Shown here one piece after another: positions 1 to 9,286 of a stretch of DNA of 64,000 bases (its first letter is position 1; each line of letters begins with the position of its first letter). Under the pieces are notes generated by a model. It was not told where the DNA came from. It did not search any database and was given only the letters and a program-made list of their open reading frames with translations. This DNA comes from Promethearchaeota archaeon (GTDB taxonomy: Archaea > Asgardarchaeota > Lokiarchaeia > Sigyniarchaeales > SOKP01). The position numbers were made by a program, and so were the translations under genes. The stretch covers positions 106,789 to 170,788 of the forward strand of contig JABXKD010000001.1 of the NCBI GenBank assembly GCA_013375475.1, read 5' to 3'.

Positions 1-2
1 AT

Positions 3-1064
3 CTTAAAATATCCATTCAATGGTTTGTCAACGGAATCAAGGGATATCAAATATTTGACAACGGAAAATATACTCATAGGTTTGGAGAAGAAATAGAAAA
101 CGCTGATTTAACAATTAAATTCGCAGATGAAGAGATAGCCTTGAGGTTTTTGAAAGGAAATTTAGAAAGGCACACGTATGTGTATTATAGGCGCAAATTT
201 AAGTTATACTCAATCGAAAAAGAGGAAAAGATCGAAAAAGATTCGAAGTCCGTAACAATACGCCATAGAAGACTTTTTTTAACAGCTTATTTTACCAAGA
301 GTATCTTTTATCATCCGTCATTTTTAACCAGATTTCCTCTTTTTAGAGAAATTGCTACAAGGCATTCAGAACCAGAAAATTCGTTCGGTTCTTACATTCC
401 CATAAATGCATCCTTAGGTAAATTTGAAAATCAATTAATGCCTGAAAAAATGCTTGAACACTTTATTAAAAAAGCCAAACATTTTTACGTCCAAAACGCA
501 TGTGGGTGTAGAGTTTTTCACGATTGCCAAGATCACGATAAAAAATTTGCGTGTATGTACATAGGCGACGATGTCCCTACAATAAAACTACCTCCATCAA
601 TGGGGCACTCTATTACTCAAGAAGAAGCGTTAACTTACGCAAAAGATGCTATAAAAAACGGATTAGTTCCTACTTTTGGTAGAGCTCCTGGTGAAACAAA
701 TGCGATAGGCGCGGTAGATACGGGACACATTATGTCTATATGTTATTGCTGCCCATGTTGCTGTCTTAACGGAAAGATCGCTAAATATGCTACTCGAGAA
801 ATTCAGATGTTCACCAGAATGGAGGGTTTGACAGTTGAAGTTGACCCAAGTATATGTAATGGCTGTGGAACTTGCTTAGATGTCTGTGTTTTCGTCGGCA
901 GAGATGTAATCAACGGTAAGGCAGTCATTGACCAAGAACGGTGCCTAGGTTGTGGCCGTTGCGAACAAGTATGTCCTAACGACGCAATAACGATTAAGAT
1001 TGACGATCCAAAAAGAGTTGTCGAACATATACAGAGACTAGAAGAAAGTGTAGATGTCTCTTAA
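3..1064 (+). CDS. CCxCCC-ferredoxin paralogue 1, SCP2-like form (5' end outside window)
   Basis: The reading frame is open from the first bases of the window, and residues before the first possible TTG (141) already match the family: IQWFVNGIKGYQIF is the conserved N-terminal SCP2-like segment. The true start is therefore upstream and the gene is 5'-truncated by the window edge. The visible protein has the rest of the SCP2-like domain, a CGCR...CQDHD...C segment, the block CYCCPCCC, and two ferredoxin motifs (CNGCGTCLDVC and CLGCGRCEQVCP) that should hold two [4Fe-4S] clusters. It ends in DVS like most full-length paralogues. No signal peptide or membrane segment is visible, so it is probably cytosolic. 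Substrate and partner are unknown; electron transfer is inferred from the cluster motifs. It heads a run of four same-strand paralogues. Confidence 0.88.
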   Translation, partial: LKISIQWFVNGIKGYQIFDNGKYTHRFGEEIENADLTIKFADEEIALRFLKGNLERHTYVYYRRKFKLYSIEKEEKIEKDSKSVTIRHRRLFLTAYFTKSIFYHPSFLTRFPLFREIATRHSEPENSFGSYIPINASLGKFENQLMPEKMLEHFIKKAKHFYVQNACGCRVFHDCQDHDKKFACMYIGDDVPTIKLPPSMGHSITQEEALTYAKDAIKNGLVPTFGRAPGETNAIGAVDTGHIMSICYCCPCCCLNGKIAKYATREIQMFTRMEGLTVEVDPSICNGCGTCLDVCVFVGRDVINGKAVIDQERCLGCGRCEQVCPNDAITIKIDDPKRVVEHIQRLEESVDVS

Positions 1065-1119
1065 AATTAACAATCGAAATTTTTAATTACAGAAATTAAA
1101 TCATAATAGGAGAAAAAAA

Positions 1120-2322
1120 ATGAAGAAAAAAAATAGTGAAATTGAGAAATTAATTAAAAAAATATTAGTAGATTTAGAGGATTTTACTAAGACTGATGAG
1201 TTTTATAAAGAAGATATGAAAGATATGTCGTTTCGAATCCAGTGGAAAATCTGTGGATATGATTTCTATCAGATATTCGAGAAGGACCGGTATGAACATA
1301 AATTTGGGGGCATTCTGCCCGACCCAGATTTTTCACTAACCATCAGAAACGAGGAATCTGCGATTAAATTCTTAAAAGGAGAATTGTTAGGCGGGAGATA
1401 TGCTTCCCGTAAAGACTATAATGGCAGGTTTAAATTCGTTGAAAGATTAGGATGGGCCACGATCAAAACAGAGGATGGAGAAAAAAAGAGACCTGTAGAA
1501 AAATATTTCATGACTGCAAAATTTGATCCAGAAAAAAAATACCATCCGCTTACTCTAACAAAAATACCAACCTTTCGACTCTATAGACAATCGAAAAGTT
1601 CTCCTAGGCCTGAACGCGTAGGTAATGCAGCCTACATCCCTATTAATAAATTTGTGGGTGAGCACGAAAATACAATAATCCCTCTAAAAGTGTTTGAACA
1701 TTTTTTAAGCAAAGCTTCTGTCATTGTTATGGAGGATATTTGCGGATGTCGACATTATAGAGAGTGCGAAAATCACGATGTTTCTATTGGATGTATGCAT
1801 ATTGGACAAGACATGCTGAAACGCGATCTTCAAGATTTAGAGCCGGGTATGCCAGAAGACGTACCAGGAAGATTAGCAACAAAAGAGGAAGCTATAGAAC
1901 GTGTACGACTTGCCTACGAAAATGGATTAATGCCATTACTAGGGAAGGGTGGAATGGAGGGGCAAGGCGGTCCGAATACAGGCAAACTAATGTCAATGTG
2001 TTTTTGCTGTCCCTGCTGTTGTGTAAATGGTATTGTTACGAGGAATGCAACTTCAGCTCTTAAATTATTTAATCGGATGGAAGGTTTGCATGTTGAAGTC
2101 GACAGAGATGTCTGCGTGGGATGCGGAGAATGCGTGGAAGTCTGTGCGTTTATGGGAATGGATATGATAGATGGAAAAGCAGAAGTTAACCAAAGACGCT
2201 GCCTAGGGTGTGGTAAATGCGAAATTGCATGTCCAAATGACGCCATTTCAATATATTTCGACGATCCAAGTCGCGTTGACGATTTTATCAACACATTAGA
2301 CTCTGTTGTTGATGTTTCGTAA
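1120..2322 (+). CDS. CCxCCC-ferredoxin paralogue 2, SCP2-like form
   Basis: A 400-residue full-length member. Residues about 30-120 form the SCP2-like region (IQWKICGYDFYQIF, then KFGG and PDPDFSLTI). The Cys-His segment has C208, C210, C216, H219-D220 and C225. The block has C294, C296, C297 and C299-C301. The two cluster motifs use C332/335/338/342 and C361/364/367/371. As in most paralogues, the fourth Cys of the first motif is followed by a hydrophobic residue instead of Pro. The start is well supported by AGGAGA eight bases before the ATG. It lies 55 bases after paralogue 1, so the two may be cotranscribed. SCP2-type domains bind lipids or acyl-CoA; that the family acts on such a ligand is an inference. 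Confidence 0.88.
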   Translation: MKKKNSEIEKLIKKILVDLEDFTKTDEFYKEDMKDMSFRIQWKICGYDFYQIFEKDRYEHKFGGILPDPDFSLTIRNEESAIKFLKGELLGGRYASRKDYNGRFKFVERLGWATIKTEDGEKKRPVEKYFMTAKFDPEKKYHPLTLTKIPTFRLYRQSKSSPRPERVGNAAYIPINKFVGEHENTIIPLKVFEHFLSKASVIVMEDICGCRHYRECENHDVSIGCMHIGQDMLKRDLQDLEPGMPEDVPGRLATKEEAIERVRLAYENGLMPLLGKGGMEGQGGPNTGKLMSMCFCCPCCCVNGIVTRNATSALKLFNRMEGLHVEVDRDVCVGCGECVEVCAFMGMDMIDGKAEVNQRRCLGCGKCEIACPNDAISIYFDDPSRVDDFINTLDSVVDVS

Positions 2323-2429
2323 GAGGATAAATGTATGTATCAAAAAATTAACAAAAAGATTTTTTTTGTTTAAACTATAAAATTGTGTTAGTAGGAAATA
2401 AAAATTAAAAAAAACATATGGGTTAGTTT

Positions 2430-3614
2430 ATGGAGCTAATAGAATTAGAATTAAAGGCTGCCTTTCAAGAAATGGTAGAAAATGCGGAAAAACTCTTAAG
2501 AAATAACGAGAATACCCGCCGCGATTTGAAAGATTTCAAACTAAGCGTTCAATGGAATGTAGGCTCATTAAATGGGTATCAAATCTTTAACAAGGGGGAA
2601 TACCTCTATAAAATAGACGAAGAACTGGATAAACCCAATCTCTTAATTACATTTGAATCTACTGAGATTGCAAAAAAACTATTTGAGGGTAAATTACGCG
2701 ATTTTAGGCAGATGAAGGATGGCTTGATCCATCGGTTTCGATTTGTAGAAAACGAAGATAATATGAATATTATAGAGCCTAAAGTCCCATTTGAAGATTT
2801 TGAGTATGATATGCAACTAAAATTTTCAAAGAAGCGATACGATTTACCTCTTATGTTCTTAGCTAAAATCCCCGTATTCAATACATTATACCTTAATCAC
2901 TGGGATGCTGAGCATGTAAGTGGTGGACCGATACCAATAAATCAATCGCTTGGTACTTATGAGAACCAAATAATACCATTAGTGGTTTTAGAACATTTTC
3001 TCAAAAAAGCTAAATTTATATATTTAGTAGATTGTGGTTGTCGTATTGCCCGAAAATGTGAAAACCACGATTATAGGTTAGGTTGTATGTATTTAGGTCA
3101 ACCCGCTGCTAATATTGACCTTACCGCTCCCTGGAGAATAGAGAAGCATGGTCATTACGCTACTTTTGAAGATGCCATGGATCAGGCTCGTAGAGCTATT
3201 GAAGATGGATTAGTTCCCACGTTAGGACGCCTTAGAGGAGATGTTATAGCGTTAGGAATCTTACCGGATGACGGTCATTTGATGAGCATTTGTTTCTGTT
3301 GTTCTTGCTGTTGTGCGTTCAATAGTTTAAAATATGCTACTTCTGATTTAAGGAACCTCTTTACGAGAATGGAAGGTGTGAAGGTTGAAATAGACATAGA
3401 TATGTGTAGTGGTTGCGGAACTTGTGTTAATAATTGTATGTATGGGGCGGTAAAAATAATTGATGGAAAAGCACAAATTAATCAAGATTTCTGTTTAGGA
3501 TGCGGACGGTGCGAAACGAACTGTCCCGATGGTGCAGTATCGATTTCGATAGAGAATGTTAATAAGGTTGAGGAGTTAATTGCACGCCTTGAGTCTTATA
3601 TTGATGTAAGTTAA
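2430..3614 (+). CDS. CCxCCC-ferredoxin paralogue 3, SCP2-like form
   Basis: A 394-residue member. The SCP2-like region spans about 30-110 (VQWNVGSLNGYQIF). The Cys-His segment uses C202, C204, C210, H213-D214 and C219; the block CFCCSCCC runs 288-295; cluster motifs use C326/329/332/336 and C355/358/361/365. With paralogue 4 it forms a sub-pair: both have SLNGYQIF, PFEDF and YLVDCGCR, and both lack the basic stretch seen after the SCP2-like region in paralogues 2 and 6. This indicates a recent tandem duplication. Its stop codon overlaps the GGTGA ribosome-binding site of paralogue 4, suggesting translational coupling. Function is otherwise unknown. Confidence 0.87.
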   Translation: MELIELELKAAFQEMVENAEKLLRNNENTRRDLKDFKLSVQWNVGSLNGYQIFNKGEYLYKIDEELDKPNLLITFESTEIAKKLFEGKLRDFRQMKDGLIHRFRFVENEDNMNIIEPKVPFEDFEYDMQLKFSKKRYDLPLMFLAKIPVFNTLYLNHWDAEHVSGGPIPINQSLGTYENQIIPLVVLEHFLKKAKFIYLVDCGCRIARKCENHDYRLGCMYLGQPAANIDLTAPWRIEKHGHYATFEDAMDQARRAIEDGLVPTLGRLRGDVIALGILPDDGHLMSICFCCSCCCAFNSLKYATSDLRNLFTRMEGVKVEIDIDMCSGCGTCVNNCMYGAVKIIDGKAQINQDFCLGCGRCETNCPDGAVSISIENVNKVEELIARLESYIDVS

Positions 3615-3640
3615 GGTGAATTAGAATAGAAAAACTAGAT

Positions 3641-4807
3641 TTGGATTTAAAGAAGTTATTTTACAAGATGCTTGAAGGAGTGGAGGATCTCGCAAACACT
3701 AATACAGAGATTAAAGAAGATTTGAAATCTTTGAAGTTGATAGTCCAATGGAAGATCGACTCGTTAAATGGGTATCAAATTTTCGATAATGGCAAATATG
3801 TATACAAACAAGGAGGAGTTCATCCTAATCCTGATTTAGTATGCATTTTCATAAATAAAGAGACTGTAAAAAAGCTATTTGAAGGAAAATTACGCGATTT
3901 TAGAATGAAGGTAGAAGGAAAAAAATACCGAATTCGATTCATTGAGAAAGAAGAGGACATGAATAAAGTGATACTAGACGTTCCATTCGAGGATTTTGAT
4001 TACGATTTAGAAGTGGAATTTTCTGCTGATAGGGATCAAAGACTTATTTTTTTATCTCGAATCCCAGTCTTTAACACGCTATTTAAAAATCATTACGATC
4101 CAGATCACTCTCGGGGGTCAGCTATACCTATAAATGTAAAGCTGGGAACGTACGAAAACCAGATGGTACCAATGGTAGTTTTGGAGCATTTTCTTAAAAA
4201 AGCTAATTTAAGATATTTAGTAGATTGTGGATGCCGAATAGGTAAAAACTGTAAAGATTACGATTACAGAACAGGTTGTATGTATTTAGGAAAGGGAGTA
4301 GAAAAGCTTGCTCTTGATCTTCCTTGGAGAATTGAGAAACATGCACATCTCGCTACTTATGAGGAAGCTATAGCACAAGCTCGGAAAGCTGTTGAAAGCG
4401 GTCTAGTTCCTGTAATGGGGAGATACAGAGCTGAAGCAGCAGTAATGTATGCCTTACCTGATGAAGGAAATATGTTAACCATTTGCTATTGTTGTCCTTG
4501 TTGTTGTGTACAAGGAGTTTATAAATATGGTTCTGCTACCGTTAGAAAAATCTTTCAAAGAATGGAAGGTCTGGAAGTAATTTTCGATAAAGAGCTCTGT
4601 GTTGGATGTGGGGAATGCCTTGATGTTTGTATTTATGATGGGATTCAAATGGTTGATAATAAAGCACAAAAAATTAGAGAAAACTGCTTAGGATGTGGAA
4701 GATGCGAACGAGTCTGTCAGAATGGCGCTATAAAGATTACTATTGATGATCCTAAGCGACTTGATGAGTTTATTAAAACTATTGAAGAATATGTTAATGT
4801 TCTATAA
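3641..4807 (+). CDS. CCxCCC-ferredoxin paralogue 4, SCP2-like form; start uncertain
   Basis: The given TTG is the first conventional start, but similarity to paralogue 3 continues upstream (IEKLDLKKLF against IELELKAAF). A GGTGA ribosome-binding site at 3615-3619 sits only six bases before an ATA at 3626 and directly before an ATT at 3620. The real start may therefore be non-AUG and upstream. The protein has the SCP2-like region, a Cys-His segment in which the conserved His is Tyr (CKDYDY), the block CYCCPCCC, and two cluster motifs. The second motif ends VCQNG instead of VCPNG. All cluster cysteines are present, so it should still bind two [4Fe-4S] clusters. It closes the first tandem run. 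Confidence 0.85.
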   Translation: MDLKKLFYKMLEGVEDLANTNTEIKEDLKSLKLIVQWKIDSLNGYQIFDNGKYVYKQGGVHPNPDLVCIFINKETVKKLFEGKLRDFRMKVEGKKYRIRFIEKEEDMNKVILDVPFEDFDYDLEVEFSADRDQRLIFLSRIPVFNTLFKNHYDPDHSRGSAIPINVKLGTYENQMVPMVVLEHFLKKANLRYLVDCGCRIGKNCKDYDYRTGCMYLGKGVEKLALDLPWRIEKHAHLATYEEAIAQARKAVESGLVPVMGRYRAEAAVMYALPDEGNMLTICYCCPCCCVQGVYKYGSATVRKIFQRMEGLEVIFDKELCVGCGECLDVCIYDGIQMVDNKAQKIRENCLGCGRCERVCQNGAIKITIDDPKRLDEFIKTIEEYVNVL

Positions 4808-4839
4808 TAACATAAATAAGTAGCTATGAATATGGGTGG

Positions 4840-5505
4840 TTGTTGAAAGTGTTTGATTTTGAGGAATTTGAAATTATTGATATCTCTCATACTGTGATCC
4901 CAGGGGAAAATCCTGATCGTCCTTTTGCAATTCAAAAGGCGCTGCTGGATGATTTAACTTTTCGTTACGACATTCTCAAAACCCATTCTCACGTAGGAAC
5001 TCACGTTGAAGTGGGAGCACATTTCTACGAAGAAGGAAAATCCATAACAGATTATCCTCTGGAACGGTTTCACGGCACTGGAGTGTTACTCTCGGTAAAA
5101 GAAATGGTTGTTACCGCGGAAGTATGTGAAGAAGCGCTTGGTAGCATCATACAGGAAGGAGACAGTATCGTAATTAGGAACGACACCGGAATTAAGTTAA
5201 CAAAGCAGCAATTATATATGGAAGGAGAAGATAGATTACCTAAATTGACTCCAAGTGCGGCAAAATGGATGGCAAAATACAATCCTAAACTCATCGTGTT
5301 AGATTACATTCGTTTTGGGGAAGATATTGACGAAACTCGAGAGTTTCACGATATCCTTATGAGTAAAGACGCGAATTTTGTAGAATTTGTTGATAATTTA
5401 GACAAAATCACTCAACCACGCTTTTACGTAATGGCATTACCCTACAAAGTACTTGGTCTTGATAGCAGTTTTTGTAGGGCGATCATCATTCAAAATAAAA
5501 AATAA
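4840..5505 (+). CDS. Cyclase-family metal hydrolase (kynurenine formamidase-like)
   Basis: This 221-residue protein carries the family motif HSHVGTHVEVGAH at about residues 48-60. The HxGTHx(D/E)xxxH pattern supplies the divalent metal ligands of the cyclase/kynurenine formamidase family (PF04199); Glu stands where Asp is commoner. The opening IIDISHTVIPGENPDRPF is also typical of the family. Members hydrolyse amides or act in cyclisation; the substrate here cannot be told. There is no ATG near the front. The start is TTG at 4840 or the adjacent TTG at 4843, preceded by GGGTGG. It lies 32 bases after a ferredoxin paralogue and 50 bases before a sialidase-like gene on the same strand, so it may be part of a longer operon. 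Confidence 0.85.
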   Translation: MLKVFDFEEFEIIDISHTVIPGENPDRPFAIQKALLDDLTFRYDILKTHSHVGTHVEVGAHFYEEGKSITDYPLERFHGTGVLLSVKEMVVTAEVCEEALGSIIQEGDSIVIRNDTGIKLTKQQLYMEGEDRLPKLTPSAAKWMAKYNPKLIVLDYIRFGEDIDETREFHDILMSKDANFVEFVDNLDKITQPRFYVMALPYKVLGLDSSFCRAIIIQNKK

Positions 5506-5555
5506 TCATTTATTTTTCAATCAAATTATTAATAATTCTAAATAGAGATTATATT

Positions 5556-6752
5556 ATGGTCGAAATAAAAAATATTGAACATGTAATGGTTTACAAGGAT
5601 CCCGAGCTAGCTCATGCCTGTAACCAAGTTAGTATTGTCTTGTTACAGAATGGTGAACTCTTTTTAGGATTCAACGAGGAGAGGTATCCCGTTCACGCAG
5701 ATAGTGGTCAGTCGTGTTTTATTAAATCGACAGATGGAGGAAAAACCTGGGATTCCTCTACCAAGAGAGTCATATGGCCTTATACTGATAATAAAGGTAA
5801 TTGGGATTGTGCGTTTGCTCAGATCTCTGATGGTACCATCTTGATGCACACTCGAGTTTGTAATTTCATCGCTCCAAGAGGTATCCATTCCGAAGGAGAT
5901 CAAACGCTTGGAATGCCTCCACCGGGGATGCCTGAAAGACTCAAAAGGCAAACCGGGTATGCTATACTTAAATCCAAAGATGGTGGTAAAACATGGACCG
6001 AACCTCTTGAGGTTAACACCAGTCCTATAGCGAGTTCTGCTTTAGGACCCTATGCTTGTGGAGGATCGGGAGCAGGACATATTATTGAGCTTCCCGATGG
6101 TGGTTTATTAATGCCTTTAGACGGTACGATTTCGACGAGAGATGTCACAACTTTGGAAAGCGAGCCATCTCGTTGTTTCACGTTACGATCAGATGATGGT
6201 GGTGATAATTGGGAATACTGGTCAACCGTTGCTTACGATCCCGCTGGAATTATCAACTTCCTGGAACCTGGTATGACAAGGCTCAAGAACGGCAGGCTCG
6301 TGTGTCTATTAAGAACATCCCACAGACCAAATCGACAAGATAATATGTGGTTCACTTGGTCTGATGATGATGGAATCACGTGGAGACCGCCAAAAAGAAC
6401 CTCTCTCTGGGGGTACCCCGCTGCCATGAAAGAACTTAGGAACGGTCGAGTTTTAGCTGTTTACGGATATAGAAAAGCACCATGGGGTGTCCGTGGATGT
6501 GTATCTTATGACGGTGTGACTTGGGATATTGAAAACGAGTTTATTATTAACATAGGAGGTGTCCCAATACCAAAAACAGGTGAAGGCCCCCGAACACTTC
6601 AAGATATGTTGATCTTTGGCCAATACTGGCACATTGGTTATCCTAGCGTGACCCAACTAGAAGATGGCACCATTATTGCTGCCTACCACGAATATAGCGA
6701 TGATGATCAGCCCATCCATTACTTATTGTGCACTCGCTTCAAATTAGAATAA
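5556..6752 (+). CDS. Sialidase-like BNR/Asp-box protein
   Basis: This 398-residue protein has at least four Asp-boxes of the SxDxGxxW type: STDGGKTW, SKDGGKTW, SDDGGDNW and SDDDGITW. These mark six-bladed beta-propeller sialidases and related exo-glycosidases. The N-terminus shows no signal peptide, so it would act in the cytoplasm unless exported by an unseen route. Many archaeal and bacterial relatives annotated exo-alpha-sialidase have untested substrates, so only the fold is secure. Its 3' end is duplicated as a remnant near 12.6 kb. Paralogue 5 starts 28 bases downstream on the same strand. Confidence 0.85.
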   Translation: MVEIKNIEHVMVYKDPELAHACNQVSIVLLQNGELFLGFNEERYPVHADSGQSCFIKSTDGGKTWDSSTKRVIWPYTDNKGNWDCAFAQISDGTILMHTRVCNFIAPRGIHSEGDQTLGMPPPGMPERLKRQTGYAILKSKDGGKTWTEPLEVNTSPIASSALGPYACGGSGAGHIIELPDGGLLMPLDGTISTRDVTTLESEPSRCFTLRSDDGGDNWEYWSTVAYDPAGIINFLEPGMTRLKNGRLVCLLRTSHRPNRQDNMWFTWSDDDGITWRPPKRTSLWGYPAAMKELRNGRVLAVYGYRKAPWGVRGCVSYDGVTWDIENEFIINIGGVPIPKTGEGPRTLQDMLIFGQYWHIGYPSVTQLEDGTIIAAYHEYSDDDQPIHYLLCTRFKLE

Positions 6753-6780
6753 AAAAAAATTCATAAAAAATGGGAAGAAC

Positions 6781-7959
6781 ATGGTTGGAAAAGAAAAACT
6801 TGAACCTAAGTTTAAGAAAATGCTTGAAGATATTGAAAATTCTCTAAGTGAAGATACTGTTCTCCAAGAAGATTTGAAGGATTTATTACTTGATATTCAA
6901 TGGGATATTTGTGGTATCAAAGGATATCAGAAATTTAATAACGGAGAGTATTCTTTTAAATTCGGGGGAGAACTTGATAATCCAGACATAACAATGGAAA
7001 TTGATGATGATGACACTGCTTTAAAACTACTTAATGGTGAAATAGATAGTTTCGAATACCGTTTTTATAAGCGGAAAGCTAAAATCTATTATATAGAAAA
7101 GTGGGAGAAAGAAAAGGTGGGAGAAGAGATTCTAAAAAAAAAGTATTTTAAATTGATTTTAACTATGCGATATACCAAAGGTATATTTATCCACCCCTAT
7201 ACTATAACTCGACTCCCGATTTTTCGAGACATAATTGATAAATGGTATGATCCTAAGACCGCTGATGCTTCTTATATCCCAATTAACGATTCATTAGGAA
7301 CATATGAGGATAAAGTATTACCTTTGAAAGTCCTCGAGCATTTTATTAATAAAGCGGAGCATTTGCTAATAACTCACGGTTGTGGTTGTAGAATTTATAA
7401 CCAATGCCAAGATCATGATCATTCAATTGGTTGCTTGTACATAGGTGCAGATACCGTAGATGTAAAAGAAGTTTTTCCTAAAAAAATCCCGGGGAGTTCT
7501 CATTTCGGGACTAAGGAAGAGGCCTTAGAAAGAGTAAAAGAAGCTTATGACAATGGATTAATTACTGTTATTGGCAGACTAAAATGGGATGCTGAAGCCA
7601 TGGGAGTTTCAGACAGAGGACATTTTATGACCGTATGTTTCTGTTGCCCATGTTGTTGTATAGCTGGTAAAAGGATGTATGGAACGATAGAACTTCAAAA
7701 CTTGATGCAAAGAATCGAGGGCGTTAGTGTTTCGGTTGATGAGGACTTATGTATTGGATGCGAGGATTGTATGGAAGTTTGCGTGTTTGAAGGGATGGAA
7801 ATGATTGATGGTAAAGCTAAAGTTAATCAAGAAAAATGCCTTGGTTGTGGCCGATGCGAACGAGTATGTCAGAACAAGGCTATATCAATAACAATCGATG
7901 ATCCTAAGAGACTCGACGAGTTTATACGAAGGATAGAAGCTAAAGTTGATGTCTCATAA
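6781..7959 (+). CDS. CCxCCC-ferredoxin paralogue 5, SCP2-like form
   Basis: A 392-residue member. The SCP2-like region is at about 30-110 (IQWDICGIKGYQKF). The Cys-His segment has C201, C203, C209, H212-D213 and C218. The block reads CFCCPCCC. The first cluster motif is CIGCEDCMEVC; the second is CLGCGRCERVCQ, with Gln replacing the usual Pro as in paralogue 4. The stretch between the SCP2-like region and the Cys-rich half (KYFKLILTMRYTKG) resembles paralogue 1 more than 2-4. A ggga run lies eight bases before the ATG. The sialidase-ferredoxin gene order here is echoed by remnants at 12.6 and 13.7 kb. Confidence 0.88.
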   Translation: MVGKEKLEPKFKKMLEDIENSLSEDTVLQEDLKDLLLDIQWDICGIKGYQKFNNGEYSFKFGGELDNPDITMEIDDDDTALKLLNGEIDSFEYRFYKRKAKIYYIEKWEKEKVGEEILKKKYFKLILTMRYTKGIFIHPYTITRLPIFRDIIDKWYDPKTADASYIPINDSLGTYEDKVLPLKVLEHFINKAEHLLITHGCGCRIYNQCQDHDHSIGCLYIGADTVDVKEVFPKKIPGSSHFGTKEEALERVKEAYDNGLITVIGRLKWDAEAMGVSDRGHFMTVCFCCPCCCIAGKRMYGTIELQNLMQRIEGVSVSVDEDLCIGCEDCMEVCVFEGMEMIDGKAKVNQEKCLGCGRCERVCQNKAISITIDDPKRLDEFIRRIEAKVDVS

Positions 7960-8061
7960 AACAGTTTACTTAACTTAGTAATCAGAGATATAATTACGAG
8001 AACTAAGGATAAATAGGTAAGTTCTTTATTGATCTTTAGTTTTTAATTTTAAGGTGATAGT

Positions 8062-9270
8062 ATGGCAGAAAAAAAAGAAGAAATCGAATTCTTATTCAAG
8101 AAAATGATGAAAGACTTCGAAAAAATCAGTCAGAACGATGTAATTTATCAGCAAGATATACGAGAACTTGGAGATTTAAAAATTCAATGGAAAATCTGCG
8201 GAATCTTCGGTTATCAGATTCTAGAACAAGATAACTACTCCTATGCGTTTGGAGAGCAATTAGATGACCCCAATATCACATTTACTTGGAGAGATCCTGA
8301 CGAAGCGATCAAATTTTTAAAAGGTATGCCATTTGAAGGATTTTCTAAAATTCCTCTTAAAGAATATAAATATATGTTTAGATATCGTTATGTTACAGGT
8401 AACACAGTTGCTGATCGAGGAAATGGAGAGAGAAGAGTAAGAATATTTAAAACAATTATGTCTGCTCGTTTTAAGAAAGAAAAACCTTATCACCCTTATA
8501 TGATAACAAAATTGCCGATGTTTCGAAACGTTAGAAAACTCGCTGATTTAGAACCTGGAAAGAATAGAGAAAACTACGGGTCGTACATCCCTATTAATCA
8601 ATCTCTTGGAACGTTTGAAAACGAGATTCTTCCGATAAAAGTTTTAGAACACTTTTTTGAAAAGGCGAGTAACATTGTTATTCTAAATAAATGTGATTGT
8701 AGAATAGTTAATGATTGTCAAGATCACGAGAAATCAATTGGATGCATGTTTTTAGGCGATGATTCGTTAAACATGTTGATTACTGAGGAACGGGGGCGCG
8801 TCATCACACCTGAGGAAGCCTTAGAGATTACAAAAAATGCTGTTGAGGGTGGTTTAATTCCATTAATTGGAAAAGCTAGGGGGGATGCTGTGAGGTTTAG
8901 TATTGAAGACACTGGCCATTTCATGACTATGTGCTTCTGTTGTAGCTGCTGTTGCATTAACGCGAAGGTTACAACACACGGCTCTGTTGCCATTGCAAAC
9001 CTGGGAGGTAATAATAGGATGAGGGGCCTCACGGTTAAAGTTGATGAAGAAATCTGCGTTGGTTGCGAAGAATGCCTTAAAGTCTGTAAATTTAGGAGTA
9101 TGGAAATGCACGACGGAATAGCAAGGGTTAACCAAAATCGATGTTTAGGTTGTGGAAGATGCGAGCAAGTCTGTCCTAACGATGCGATTTCAATCATAAT
9201 TGACGAGAATAGTCGTGTTGATGAATTAATTGCTAAACTCGAATCTTACGTTGATGTAGCTCCGCAATGA
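8062..9270 (+). CDS. CCxCCC-ferredoxin paralogue 6, SCP2-like form
   Basis: A 402-residue member with the strong ribosome-binding site AAGGTGAT just before the ATG. It carries IQWKICGIFGYQIL in the SCP2-like region. Its Cys-His segment begins CDCR, where most have CGCR or CPCR. The block is CFCCSCCC. Cluster motifs are CVGCEECLKVC and CLGCGRCEQVCP. The C-terminus ends DVAPQ instead of DVS. It is the last gene of the rightward ferredoxin run and converges on the glycan-lyase-like gene, whose stop codon is only 17 bases away. Confidence 0.88.
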   Translation: MAEKKEEIEFLFKKMMKDFEKISQNDVIYQQDIRELGDLKIQWKICGIFGYQILEQDNYSYAFGEQLDDPNITFTWRDPDEAIKFLKGMPFEGFSKIPLKEYKYMFRYRYVTGNTVADRGNGERRVRIFKTIMSARFKKEKPYHPYMITKLPMFRNVRKLADLEPGKNRENYGSYIPINQSLGTFENEILPIKVLEHFFEKASNIVILNKCDCRIVNDCQDHEKSIGCMFLGDDSLNMLITEERGRVITPEEALEITKNAVEGGLIPLIGKARGDAVRFSIEDTGHFMTMCFCCSCCCINAKVTTHGSVAIANLGGNNRMRGLTVKVDEEICVGCEECLKVCKFRSMEMHDGIARVNQNRCLGCGRCEQVCPNDAISIIIDENSRVDELIAKLESYVDVAPQ

Positions 9271-9286
9271 AACTCTTTTTTATATT

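Noticed and set aside
1914..2294. Long antisense frames opposite the ferredoxin genes (also near 8724-9197, 17086-17559, 27030-27410)
   Set aside because: They arise because the Cys/Gly-rich codons lack stops on the other strand; they recur at the same place in each paralogue and encode low-complexity text.
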